The notes under the pieces were generated by a model. It did not search any database. It was not told the origin of the DNA and saw only the letters and a list, made by a program, of their open reading frames with translations. A DNA stretch of 40,379 nt from Planctomycetota bacterium. Lineage in GTDB: Bacteria; Planctomycetota; PUPC01; DSUN01. The stretch spans positions 30,727 to 71,105 of the forward strand of contig DAOOIT010000030.1 of NCBI GenBank assembly GCA_035384565.1. Direction: 5' to 3'. This document shows, one piece after another, positions 21,930 to 29,177 of the stretch. Numbering within the stretch: position 1 is the first letter of the stretch; the number at the start of each line of letters is the position of its first letter. The position numbers and the translations under genes were made by a program.

Positions 21930-24290
21930 ATGGCGTTGCGGCCAGGCGGAAGAGGACGGCGGCTCCTGGCAGCGGCATGGGCGCTGGCGTTGGCGCACCC
22001 GCTGTCGAGCGGCGGCGTCGCTCCCGCCGCGTCGCGCTGCCCGCCCATCGCTTTCCTCAAGCGCAACGGCCATGGCCTGCGCGGCACCAACGCCACGATG
22101 CACTCGCACATGACCGGCGTCGGCTCCGCCATCTGCACGTACGACCCCAGCAAGCCCGACGAGCCGCCGAAGACGATCTTCGAGGACAAGACCGGCTTCA
22201 TCATGGACATGAGTCCGTCCTACGACGGCACGAAGCTCGTCTTCACCTACAAGCGCAATGTGCCGAAGCGCGAAGACTCGCATCACGTGTGGGAGATCAA
22301 CGCCGATGGCACGGGCCTGCGGCAGATCACGACCGGCCGCTATCACGACTTCAACCCCGTCTACCTGCCCGACGGCCGCATCTGCTTCGCCTCCACCCGA
22401 GTCGAGTCCTATTCGCTGTGCCAGGACTACCTGGCGTGCGCCCTCTACACCGTGAACCCCGACGGCAGCGACATTCGCCGCCTCGAGTACAGCACCCTGT
22501 GCGATGTCACGCCCTCGGTGATGGACGATGGCTCGATCCTCTACTCGCGCTGGGAGTACCAGGACAAGAACATCTTCACCCACGAAATGCTCTGGACCAT
22601 CAACCCCGACGGCACGCGGGTGCAACTCTTCTACGGCAACACGCTCACGGTGCCCAACTCGATGTACGGGGCGAAGCAGGTGCCCGGCACCCGCAAGGTG
22701 GTGTTCGTCATGGCCGCCCACCATCATCCGCCGCTGGGCGCCATTGGACTCATTGACCGCACGCTCGGGCACGAAAACGTCGAGGCCCTCGTGAACCTCA
22801 CGCCTGAGGTGCCCTACAGGCCCGCCGTGGGCAAGCACTGGCGCGACACCAACTGGGGGCCGGGCGACGTGCTCTATCCCTGGTCGTTCACCGACCCCTA
22901 TCCCATTGCCGAGGACCTGTTCCTCGTGTCGTATGGCGGCCCGCTCCAGGGCGGCCCGCAGCGCTACCGCCTGTACCTGCTTGACGACAAGGGCAACAAG
23001 GCGCCGCTCTACGACGACGGGGAGCTGTCGTGCTTCTGCCCCGTGCCGCTGCGGCCGCGGCAGCGGCCCCACCAGTTCGTCGGCGCGCCCCCGGCCGACC
23101 CGAAGGGCGAGGGGCGCTTCTTCTGCTTCGACGTCTATCAGGGCCTCCTCGACAAGGGCGTGACACGCGGCATGGTCAAGGAACTGCGCGTCATGTCGCA
23201 ACTCCCCAAGAAATACAACACCGAGGGCCCCCGCTACTCCGACCACTATCCCGCCATTGGCGAGGGCACTTACTACGTCAAGCACAACTACGGCACCGTG
23301 CCTGTGGCCGACGACGGCTCGGTCTACTTCACCGCGCCCGCGGGTGTCGAACTCTACTTCCAGGCCCTCGACGCCAACGGCAAAGAGGTGCGCCGCATGG
23401 GCACGGTCACGCAACTGGTCAATGGCGAATCGCAGAACTGCATCGGCTGCCACGAATCGCGCTCCCACGCCCCCTCGCCGCAGCTTCAGTCGTGGAAGCG
23501 GCTGGCCAAGCCGCCCGACCGCATCACGCCGCCGCCCTGGGGCGAGGGGCCGGTGGACTTCGTCAGACAGGTGCAGCCCGTGCTCGACAAGTACTGCGTC
23601 AAGTGCCACAGCGGCCCGAAGCCCGACGCCGGCATTGACCTCTCGGGCGACAAGACGCGCCTGTTCAACATGGCCTTCGAGACGCTGGTCTTTACCCCTG
23701 GGCTCGTCGAGCGCTACCACATCAACCCGGGCCCCACGGGCAACTTCCCGCCGCTCGCCACCGGCTCGTGGGTGAGCCGCCTCACCAAGCTGCTCGAGAC
23801 GAAGTACAAAGACGTGGACGACGAGAGCCGCCGCCGCATCTACACCTGGATTGACGCCAACGTGCCCTACTACGGCACGTGGGACATGACCCGCCCCCAC
23901 AGCTTCGGCGGGCGCGACACCTGGCTCGACGAGCGCGGCAAGCCGTTGCCGTGGTTTGCCGAGTTCCAGAGGGCCTATCAGGAAGCCCTCGATGGGGAGG
24001 GGGGGGAAATCCCGGGGGCTCGCCAGGGGCGGGTCGCCAACGTCAAGCACACCGACATCAACCTCACCCACCCCGAGTGGAGCCGCGTGCTCGTGAAGAA
24101 TCTGGCCAAGAGCGTCGGTGGCCTCGCCGACGACGCCAGGGCCGTCTTCAAGTCCAAGGATGACCCCCGCTACCAGGCCATCCTCAAGGCCATCGAGGGC
24201 GGCAAGGCGGCGCTCCTCGCCAAGCCGCGCATGGACATGCCCGGCGCCGTGCCCGTGCCCCAGCAGCGGGACTTTGGGAGGACGTTTTGA
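21930..24290 (+). CDS. HzsA-related dihaem propeller cytochrome
   Basis: The 786-residue protein has an N-terminal signal ('RRLLAAAWALALAHPLSSG'). A propeller region follows with 'EINADGTGLRQITTG', 'YTVNPDGSDIRRLEY' and 'LPDGRICFAST', then the block 'SCFCPVPLRPRQRPH' shared with the gene at 5994. Two c-type haem sites are CIGCH (504-508) and CVKCH (556-560). Length, propeller-before-haem order and two haems recall the hydrazine synthase alpha subunit, but the family is broad. No HzsB/HzsC genes are present, so hydrazine synthesis is not implied. Relative to its paralogue it lacks the third CxxCH; the corresponding stretch around residue 690 (23994-24030) is a G-rich insertion-like sequence encoding 'GEGGEIPGARQGR'. 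Export and redox activity are likely; the substrate is unknown. Confidence 0.85.
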   Translation: MALRPGGRGRRLLAAAWALALAHPLSSGGVAPAASRCPPIAFLKRNGHGLRGTNATMHSHMTGVGSAICTYDPSKPDEPPKTIFEDKTGFIMDMSPSYDGTKLVFTYKRNVPKREDSHHVWEINADGTGLRQITTGRYHDFNPVYLPDGRICFASTRVESYSLCQDYLACALYTVNPDGSDIRRLEYSTLCDVTPSVMDDGSILYSRWEYQDKNIFTHEMLWTINPDGTRVQLFYGNTLTVPNSMYGAKQVPGTRKVVFVMAAHHHPPLGAIGLIDRTLGHENVEALVNLTPEVPYRPAVGKHWRDTNWGPGDVLYPWSFTDPYPIAEDLFLVSYGGPLQGGPQRYRLYLLDDKGNKAPLYDDGELSCFCPVPLRPRQRPHQFVGAPPADPKGEGRFFCFDVYQGLLDKGVTRGMVKELRVMSQLPKKYNTEGPRYSDHYPAIGEGTYYVKHNYGTVPVADDGSVYFTAPAGVELYFQALDANGKEVRRMGTVTQLVNGESQNCIGCHESRSHAPSPQLQSWKRLAKPPDRITPPPWGEGPVDFVRQVQPVLDKYCVKCHSGPKPDAGIDLSGDKTRLFNMAFETLVFTPGLVERYHINPGPTGNFPPLATGSWVSRLTKLLETKYKDVDDESRRRIYTWIDANVPYYGTWDMTRPHSFGGRDTWLDERGKPLPWFAEFQRAYQEALDGEGGEIPGARQGRVANVKHTDINLTHPEWSRVLVKNLAKSVGGLADDARAVFKSKDDPRYQAILKAIEGGKAALLAKPRMDMPGAVPVPQQRDFGRTF

Positions 24291-24309
24291 GGGCCGTTCG
24301 GCGGGGGCG

Positions 24310-24409
24310 CACGAATGGGACCGGTGGGATGTGTGGGACAGGTGGGACTCCTGACACCGGCGCGTCCCAGGCGTCTCACCGGTCCCACAAGTCCCACCGG
24401 TCTTTCGTG
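24310..24409. repeat. Inverted repeat with arms made of 9-bp tandem units
   Basis: The left arm has four 9-bp TGGGA-initial units (24316-24351). The right arm, read on the minus strand from 24396, has TGGGACTTG, TGGGACCGG, TGAGACGCC and TGGGACGCG. Outer CACGAA (24310-24315) pairs with TTCGTG (24404-24409). A 30-bp stretch pairs with about four mismatches. It lies between the cytochrome stop and the esterase start. Confidence 0.82.
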
Positions 24410-24427
24410 GATCACCCATTGGTCTCA

Positions 24428-25642
24428 ATGAGGATGGCCTCCATGATCGGGTGCTACATTGCGATGGGGCTCTGCCTTGCGGCGGTTGCTCGAGGTGCTG
24501 AAGACCTAGTGTGGGACACGGCGAAGCTGTTTCAGCCGCCGAAGGCGGTCCCCGCCGAGGGCTTTGAGGCCGAGGGGATGCGGGCGCTCTTCTACGAGGG
24601 GCTGCCGTACCGCGGCAAGCCCACGCGCGTGTTCGCCTGGCTCGGCATCCCCAAGGCCGAGCCGGGCAGGAAGCTGCCCGGAATGGTCCTCGTCCACGGC
24701 GGCGGCGGCACGGCCTTCGCCAACTGGGTGAAGCTGTGGAACGACCGCGGCTATGCGGTCATCGCGATGGACACCTGCGGCTGCGTGCCCAGAGGCTCCT
24801 ACGGCAACTGGCAGCGCGACGAGCAGGGCGGCCCGCCCGGCTGGGGCGGCTGGAACCAGATCAACGAGGCGCGCGAGGACCAGTGGACCTATCACGCCGT
24901 GGCCCAAGCCATCCTCGGCCACTCGCTGCTCGCCGCTCAGCCCGAGGTGGACGCCGATCGCATTGGCCTTACGGGCATCTCGTGGGGCGGCTACCTCGCC
25001 TGCATCATCGCGGGCGTGGACAGCCGCCTCAAGTGCGTCGTGCCCGTCTACGGCTGCGGCTACACCAGCGAGCACGGCTTTGCGGGCAGCGTGGCCGCCC
25101 TGGGCAAGGAGGGCGCCGAACGCTGGATGCGCTGGTGGGACCCGTCGGTCTACTTGCCCGCTGCGAAGATGCCGATGGCCTGGGTGACGGGCACGAACGA
25201 CTTCGCCTACACGATGAACGCGCTCCAGAAGTCGTATCGGCTGCCCAAGGGGCCGAGGACGCTGTGCGTCCGCATCCGCATGCCCCACGGCCACGGCCCG
25301 GCGGGCGAGGCGCCCAAGGAGATTCACGCCTTCGCCGACAGCATCCTCAAAGGCGGCGACCCGCTGCCGCGCATCGCAGGCCAGGGCCGCGATGACGACC
25401 GGGTGTGGGTGGCCTTTGAGAGCCAGCGCCCGATCGCCAAGGCCGAGTTGTGCTTCACCCGCGACGTGGGCAAGTGGCAGGACCGCAAGTGGGAGGCGGT
25501 TCCCGCCCAACTCGCTCCCGGCAAGGCCACGGCGGCACTTCCCGACGGCGTGACTGTCTACTACATCAACCTGTTCGACGACCGCGACTGCGTCGTGAGC
25601 ACCGAGCAGGTCGAAACGCCCCATTCCGCCCCGGGACGCTGA
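24428..25642 (+). CDS. Exported alpha/beta-hydrolase, acetyl-esterase/dienelactone-hydrolase type
   Basis: The 404-residue protein begins with a signal-like segment ('MIGCYIAMGLCLAAVARG'). ATG 24428 is chosen over the longer frame because the upstream part is the 9-bp repeat; ATG 24434 is possible. The oxyanion region is 'VLVHGGGGTAF', the nucleophile Ser185 is in 'GISWGGYL', 'GTNDFAY' may hold the acid, and 'MPHGHG' the histidine. Such enzymes remove acetyl or other ester groups from plant or algal polysaccharide. The final residues ('PHSAPGR') are encoded by the left arm of a palindrome (CCATTCCGCC, 25621-25630, complement at 25730-25739), so the C-terminus was probably rewritten by a repeat. 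Confidence 0.82.
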   Translation: MRMASMIGCYIAMGLCLAAVARGAEDLVWDTAKLFQPPKAVPAEGFEAEGMRALFYEGLPYRGKPTRVFAWLGIPKAEPGRKLPGMVLVHGGGGTAFANWVKLWNDRGYAVIAMDTCGCVPRGSYGNWQRDEQGGPPGWGGWNQINEAREDQWTYHAVAQAILGHSLLAAQPEVDADRIGLTGISWGGYLACIIAGVDSRLKCVVPVYGCGYTSEHGFAGSVAALGKEGAERWMRWWDPSVYLPAAKMPMAWVTGTNDFAYTMNALQKSYRLPKGPRTLCVRIRMPHGHGPAGEAPKEIHAFADSILKGGDPLPRIAGQGRDDDRVWVAFESQRPIAKAELCFTRDVGKWQDRKWEAVPAQLAPGKATAALPDGVTVYYINLFDDRDCVVSTEQVETPHSAPGR

Positions 25643-25954
25643 CCAGCAATCGGCCCGCCCACGTGTGCTGCGGGAGGGCCTTGCATAGTTGTTCAAGTAT
25701 GCAAGGCTCCCCGGCGCACACCGTGTCAGGGCGGAATGGCGTGAAGATGAAGCAACGCCGCCTGAAGGCGGGACCCCCAACGAGTTGATAACCTGCTGCG
25801 AGTCCCGCTTTTGGGCGGTCTTCGCCTTTGGCGGGCGAGTGACCAGTTGCCTTATCCTCGCGCCATTCATGTCAGGGAGCGTCTGTTGCAATCCCGGCGA
25901 TGACTTGCTAGCCTAGCGCCAGCAGGGGAGCCACCATGTTTCGGGGGGCCGGCG
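25643..25954. repeat. 312-bp gap made of palindromic repeats
   Basis: No gene is seen. CCTTGCATA (25679-25687) pairs perfectly with 25698-25706. CCGCCTGAAGGCGGGAC (25758-25774) pairs with 25802-25818 at 14 of 17 positions, and with the bases after it matches 24 of 25 positions of the copy at 20780. A weak promoter-like pair (TTGCAA 25886-25891, 17-nt spacer, TAGCCT 25909-25914) precedes the next gene. Confidence 0.7.
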
Positions 25955-27337
25955 ATGGCGTTGCAAGTGAACCGCCGCTCGTTCCTTTCCTCCAGCGTCG
26001 GCGGGGCGGCGGGGCTGGTGGTGCTGCGCGATGCCCGCTCGGCGCGCGGCGCCGAGGCAAACTCGAAACTCCGCACCGCGCACGTGGGCGTGGGCGGGCG
26101 CGGCCGCGAGCTGCTGCTCACGATGTCGCGGATGGAGACCCCGGCCGCCTTCGCCGACGTCAACGAGTCCAAGGCGGCCGAGATGTTCAAGCAGTTTCCC
26201 GATGTGCCGCGGTTCCAGGACTTCCGCCAGATGCTCGACGAGAAGGGGAAGGAGATAGACGCCGTGGTGGTCGCCACGCCCGACCACACGCACGCCGTGG
26301 CGTCGGCCTGCGCGATCCGCGCGGGGAAGCCCGTCTACACCGAGAAACCGCTCACGCGGCTCGTGTTCGAGTCGCGCGCATTGCGCGAGCTGGCCCGCAA
26401 GCACAAGGTAGCCACCTCGATGGGCAACCAGGGCACGGCCAGCGGCCAGTTCCGCCGCGGCATCGAACTCGTCCGCAACGGCACGCTCGGCGATATCCAG
26501 GAGGCCCACGTGTGGAACTGCGGCGGAGGGGCCAACCACCCCGAGCCGCCCAAGGAGGAGGCGAAAGCGCCGCCCTATCTGAACTGGGACCTCTGGCTCG
26601 GCCCCTGCGCCGCCCGCCCGTTCCATCCCCGATGGCTCTGGTGGGGAAGCTGGCGCGACTTCGGCACCAACCAGCTCGGCAACTGGGGCTCGCACAGCGC
26701 CAACCTCGCTTTCATGGCCATGAGAGTCCACGACCTCTGGCTCGCCGAACCCCCGAAGCAGCCCCACCCGCTCCTGCGCATCGAGGCCAAGGTGTCGAAC
26801 CTCAACCGCCTGTCGTTCCCCAAGTGGGAGATGGTGCGCTACGAGGTGCCGGCCCGCGGCGACCTGCCGCCCGTTGTCATCACCTGGCACAACGGCCGCG
26901 ACATCGGCACCCGCGACACGCTCGAGAAGCTTGCGGGCATCGAGCTCGACTGGGGCGACAAGGGCGACAAGAAGTGGAAGCACCACGGAGGGACCGTCAT
27001 CGTCGGCTCCAAGGGCCGCCTGCGTGCTACCGAGCACAACACCACCATCGCCCTCGTGCCCGACGAGGCGTTCAAGGACGTGAAGACGGACAGTCCCGAG
27101 ACCCTCGATGCCTCGGCCGGCCACGAGCGCGACTGGCTCAACGCCGTCCGCGGCGGCAAGCCGGCGTGGGCCAACTTCGACTACGCCAGCGCCCTCAACG
27201 AGTTCCTCCAGCTCGGCAACGTGGCCACGCAATTCGAGGGCACGCTCGAGTACGACCCCGTGGAGATGAAGATCGTGAACCACGCCGAGGCCGACAAGGC
27301 GCTTCGCTGCGAGTACCGCGAGGGGTGGAGCCTGTAG
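25955..27337 (+). CDS. Tat-exported Gfo/Idh/MocA-family oxidoreductase, paralogue 1
   Basis: The 460-residue protein starts with a twin-arginine signal (NRRSFLSSS). The Rossmann motif is 'VGVGGRG' (44-50), and the family motif EKP is at 130-132 after 'ATPDHTHA'. The C-terminal half holds the substrate domain ('NWDLWLGPCAARPFHPRW'). Members oxidise or reduce sugar hydroxyls with bound or soluble NAD(P). Exported, Tat-folded members are common in planctomycetes and may act as self-contained redox enzymes such as 3-keto-glycoside formers. Fifty residues (86-135) match paralogue 2 at 47 positions. The frame is set by ATG 25955; an ATG at 25936 is in another frame. Confidence 0.9.
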   Translation: MALQVNRRSFLSSSVGGAAGLVVLRDARSARGAEANSKLRTAHVGVGGRGRELLLTMSRMETPAAFADVNESKAAEMFKQFPDVPRFQDFRQMLDEKGKEIDAVVVATPDHTHAVASACAIRAGKPVYTEKPLTRLVFESRALRELARKHKVATSMGNQGTASGQFRRGIELVRNGTLGDIQEAHVWNCGGGANHPEPPKEEAKAPPYLNWDLWLGPCAARPFHPRWLWWGSWRDFGTNQLGNWGSHSANLAFMAMRVHDLWLAEPPKQPHPLLRIEAKVSNLNRLSFPKWEMVRYEVPARGDLPPVVITWHNGRDIGTRDTLEKLAGIELDWGDKGDKKWKHHGGTVIVGSKGRLRATEHNTTIALVPDEAFKDVKTDSPETLDASAGHERDWLNAVRGGKPAWANFDYASALNEFLQLGNVATQFEGTLEYDPVEMKIVNHAEADKALRCEYREGWSL

Positions 27338-27446
27338 GAGCCGGCCCGGGAGTCCCCGTCGGCCTTGTTCCGCGCGTCCGCGGGGGCGCCGCGCTTGCGC
27401 CGCAAGGCGCTCGGCGGCATGATGAACGCAGAAGGAGAATCGCACC

Positions 27447-27761
27447 GTGAGCGCCATCGCGACCGCACTGCCCATGGAGCGCATCGCGGCCTTCTGCCGC
27501 AAGTGGAAGATCACCGAGCTGGCCCTCTTCGGCTCGGCCGCGCGCGATGACTTCGGGCCCGACAGCGATCTCGATCTCCTCGCCACGTTCGCCCCGGATG
27601 CTCACTGGACCCTCTTCGATCACTTCCACATGGAAAACGAACTGATCGAGATCCTCGGCAGGGAAGTGGACCTCGTGGATCGCGAGGCGGTGGAGGGGAG
27701 CCGCAACTGGCTTCGCCGCACAGAGATCCTGAGCACGGCGAGAACGATCTATGCCGCATGA
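27447..27761 (+). CDS. mntA: MntA-like nucleotidyltransferase antitoxin
   Basis: The 104-residue protein shows the minimal nucleotidyltransferase motif GS-X10-DXD exactly: Gly29, Ser30, then Asp41 and Asp43 in 'SDLDLL', with a third acidic residue at Asp75 ('EVDLVD'). In characterised pairs such proteins neutralise the HEPN toxin by adding AMP to a tyrosine next to its catalytic histidine. The start is GTG 27447 after AAGGAG. The end overlaps the next gene by 11 nt, the expected toxin-antitoxin arrangement. It sits between glycan-metabolism genes, consistent with insertion by transfer. Confidence 0.9.
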   Translation: MSAIATALPMERIAAFCRKWKITELALFGSAARDDFGPDSDLDLLATFAPDAHWTLFDHFHMENELIEILGREVDLVDREAVEGSRNWLRRTEILSTARTIYAA

Positions 27762-28098
27762 CCTGCCCCTTCTGCTCGATCTGGCCCAGGCGTGCCGAGA
27801 CATCCTGGAGTTTGCGCAGGAAATGGACTACCCTGCGTTCGTGCGCGACCGGAGAACGCAGTCCGCGGTCATCCACCAGTTCCTCGTCATCGGCGAAGCG
27901 GCCAAGCAGCTCTCCGACGGGTTCAAGGCTACTCACCCCGAGATGCCGTGGAACGACATGGCTCGGATGCGTGATAAGCTGATCCACCACTACCGAGAGG
28001 TCAAGCTGCGTGTCATCTGGGACGCCATCCAGGGCGATATCCCCAGGCTCCTGGCTTCTCCCAACCCGCTGGTGCCTGGTGCGGATGCCCCTCGGTGA
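27751..28098 (+). CDS. hepT: HepT-like HEPN-domain RNase toxin
   Basis: The 115-residue all-helical protein has the HEPN active-site motif RX4HXY: Arg74, His79 and Tyr81 in 'MRDKLIHHY'. Tyr81 is the residue expected to be AMPylated by MntA. 'FLVIGEAAKQLS' is a conserved helix of the family. ATG 27751 lies inside the antitoxin gene, so translation is coupled. The last codons run into a small palindromic region (28100-28135). Confidence 0.9.
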   Translation: MPHDLPLLLDLAQACRDILEFAQEMDYPAFVRDRRTQSAVIHQFLVIGEAAKQLSDGFKATHPEMPWNDMARMRDKLIHHYREVKLRVIWDAIQGDIPRLLASPNPLVPGADAPR

Positions 28099-28231
28099 CC
28101 CACGCCCTTCCGAACGTTCCCATACGTTCGGGACGGGAAGGACAAGACACCTGGTACGAAGCGAATGCCGATGACCCTCCCGAAGGTATGGGACCTCTGG
28201 GAGGGGAGAGGCAGGAATCAGGAGGACGAAC
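28099..28231. other. Short gap with a nested palindrome
   Basis: CGAACG (28114-28119) pairs with CGTTCG (28128-28133), inside CCTTCC/GGAAGG; related GGTATGGGA and CCCATAC strings occur nearby. This is probably a small repeat unit. The 3' end provides AGGAGG for the next gene. Confidence 0.4.
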
Positions 28232-29110
28232 ATGGGCGGTACGGTGAATCGTCGTGGGTTCCTGGGCACGGCGCTGGCGCTGGGCGGGGGCGTGCGGCTG
28301 GCGCCGCGCGGCCTGTTCGCCGCCGAGGCCGCGAAGGGCGCGCCCAACTGCGAGAAGCTCGGCTGGCGCTTCGGCATCACGGCCTACACCTTCCGCCACC
28401 TGGCCCTCGTCGAGGCCGCCGAGCAGGTGGCCGCGCTCGGCCTGCGCTACATCGAGGGCTTCACCTGGCAGAAGCTCAGCGCCAGGAAGCCCAACGTCGT
28501 GACCAACGAGACCATGTCCGCCGACGACCGCAAGGAGGCCAAGGCCCGCCTCGCCGACCTCGGCGTCCAGCTCGTCTCGTGCTACTGCCAGGCGATGGCC
28601 CAGGAGGCCGCCTGCCGCAAGCTCTTCGACTGGGCGAAGGAGATGGGGATGGAGATCCTCGTCGCCGAGCCGCCCGCCAATGCCTACGAGATGCTCGACA
28701 AGCTCCTCGGCGAATACCAGCTCAGCCTCGCCGTCCACAACCACCCCAAGCCCTCGGGCTACTGGAGCCCCGAGGTGTTCCTCAAGGCGGCCGAGGGCCG
28801 CACCAGGCGCATCGGCGTCTGCGGCGACACCGGCCACTGGGCGCGCTCGGGCATCAAGCCGGCCGACGCCCTCCGCCAGCTCGAAGGCCGCATCGTGTCG
28901 CTCCACATCAAGGACATTGCGAAGTTCGACGACCCCAAGTGCCCGTGCGTGACGTTCGGGGCAGGGGAGGGCGACCTGGCGGGCGTGGCCCGCGAGATTC
29001 GCCGCCAGGGCATCAAGCCGCTCATCACTATCGAGCACGAGGTCAACGCGCCCACCGTCGCCGACGTGGCGGCCTGCGTCGCCTACTTCGACAAGGTGGC
29101 GGGCGAGTAG
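28232..29110 (+). CDS. Tat-exported xylose-isomerase-like TIM-barrel protein
   Basis: The 292-residue protein has a twin-arginine signal ('VNRRGFLGTALALGGG') and the sugar phosphate isomerase/epimerase fold ('FGITAYTFRHLALVEAAEQVAALGLRYIEG' in part). Likely metal ligands are found in 'VAEPPANAYE', 'AVHNHPKP', 'GVCGDTGHW', 'SLHIKDIA' and 'TIEHE'. AGGAGG precedes ATG 28232. Relatives act as isomerases, epimerases or keto-sugar hydratases. Its location directly before a Gfo/Idh/MocA oxidoreductase fits a two-step oxidation and rearrangement of a sugar outside the cytoplasm, which is inference. Confidence 0.88.
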   Translation: MGGTVNRRGFLGTALALGGGVRLAPRGLFAAEAAKGAPNCEKLGWRFGITAYTFRHLALVEAAEQVAALGLRYIEGFTWQKLSARKPNVVTNETMSADDRKEAKARLADLGVQLVSCYCQAMAQEAACRKLFDWAKEMGMEILVAEPPANAYEMLDKLLGEYQLSLAVHNHPKPSGYWSPEVFLKAAEGRTRRIGVCGDTGHWARSGIKPADALRQLEGRIVSLHIKDIAKFDDPKCPCVTFGAGEGDLAGVAREIRRQGIKPLITIEHEVNAPTVADVAACVAYFDKVAGE

Positions 29111-29111
29111 C

Positions 29112-29159
29112 GACAGCCGTCCCGGTTGTCCTCTTCTTCCGCAAGCGGGGCGCTTGCGG
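29112..29159. repeat. Two-hairpin repeat with GTCCC/GGGGC loops
   Basis: GACAGCC-GTCCC-GGTTGTC (29112-29130, one mismatch) and CCGCAAGC-GGGGC-GCTTGCGG (29139-29159) are separated by a short CTCTTCTT spacer. The arrangement and sequence closely match the first two hairpins inside the gene at 30723 (32688-32736). Confidence 0.8.
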
Positions 29160-29177
29160 CTGCAAAAGGAGGTGCCA

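Noticed and set aside
5994..24290. Evidence for an anammox organism from HzsA-like proteins
   Set aside because: The family is broad, one paralogue has three haem motifs and an extra sugar-binding-like domain, and no other anammox gene is present.
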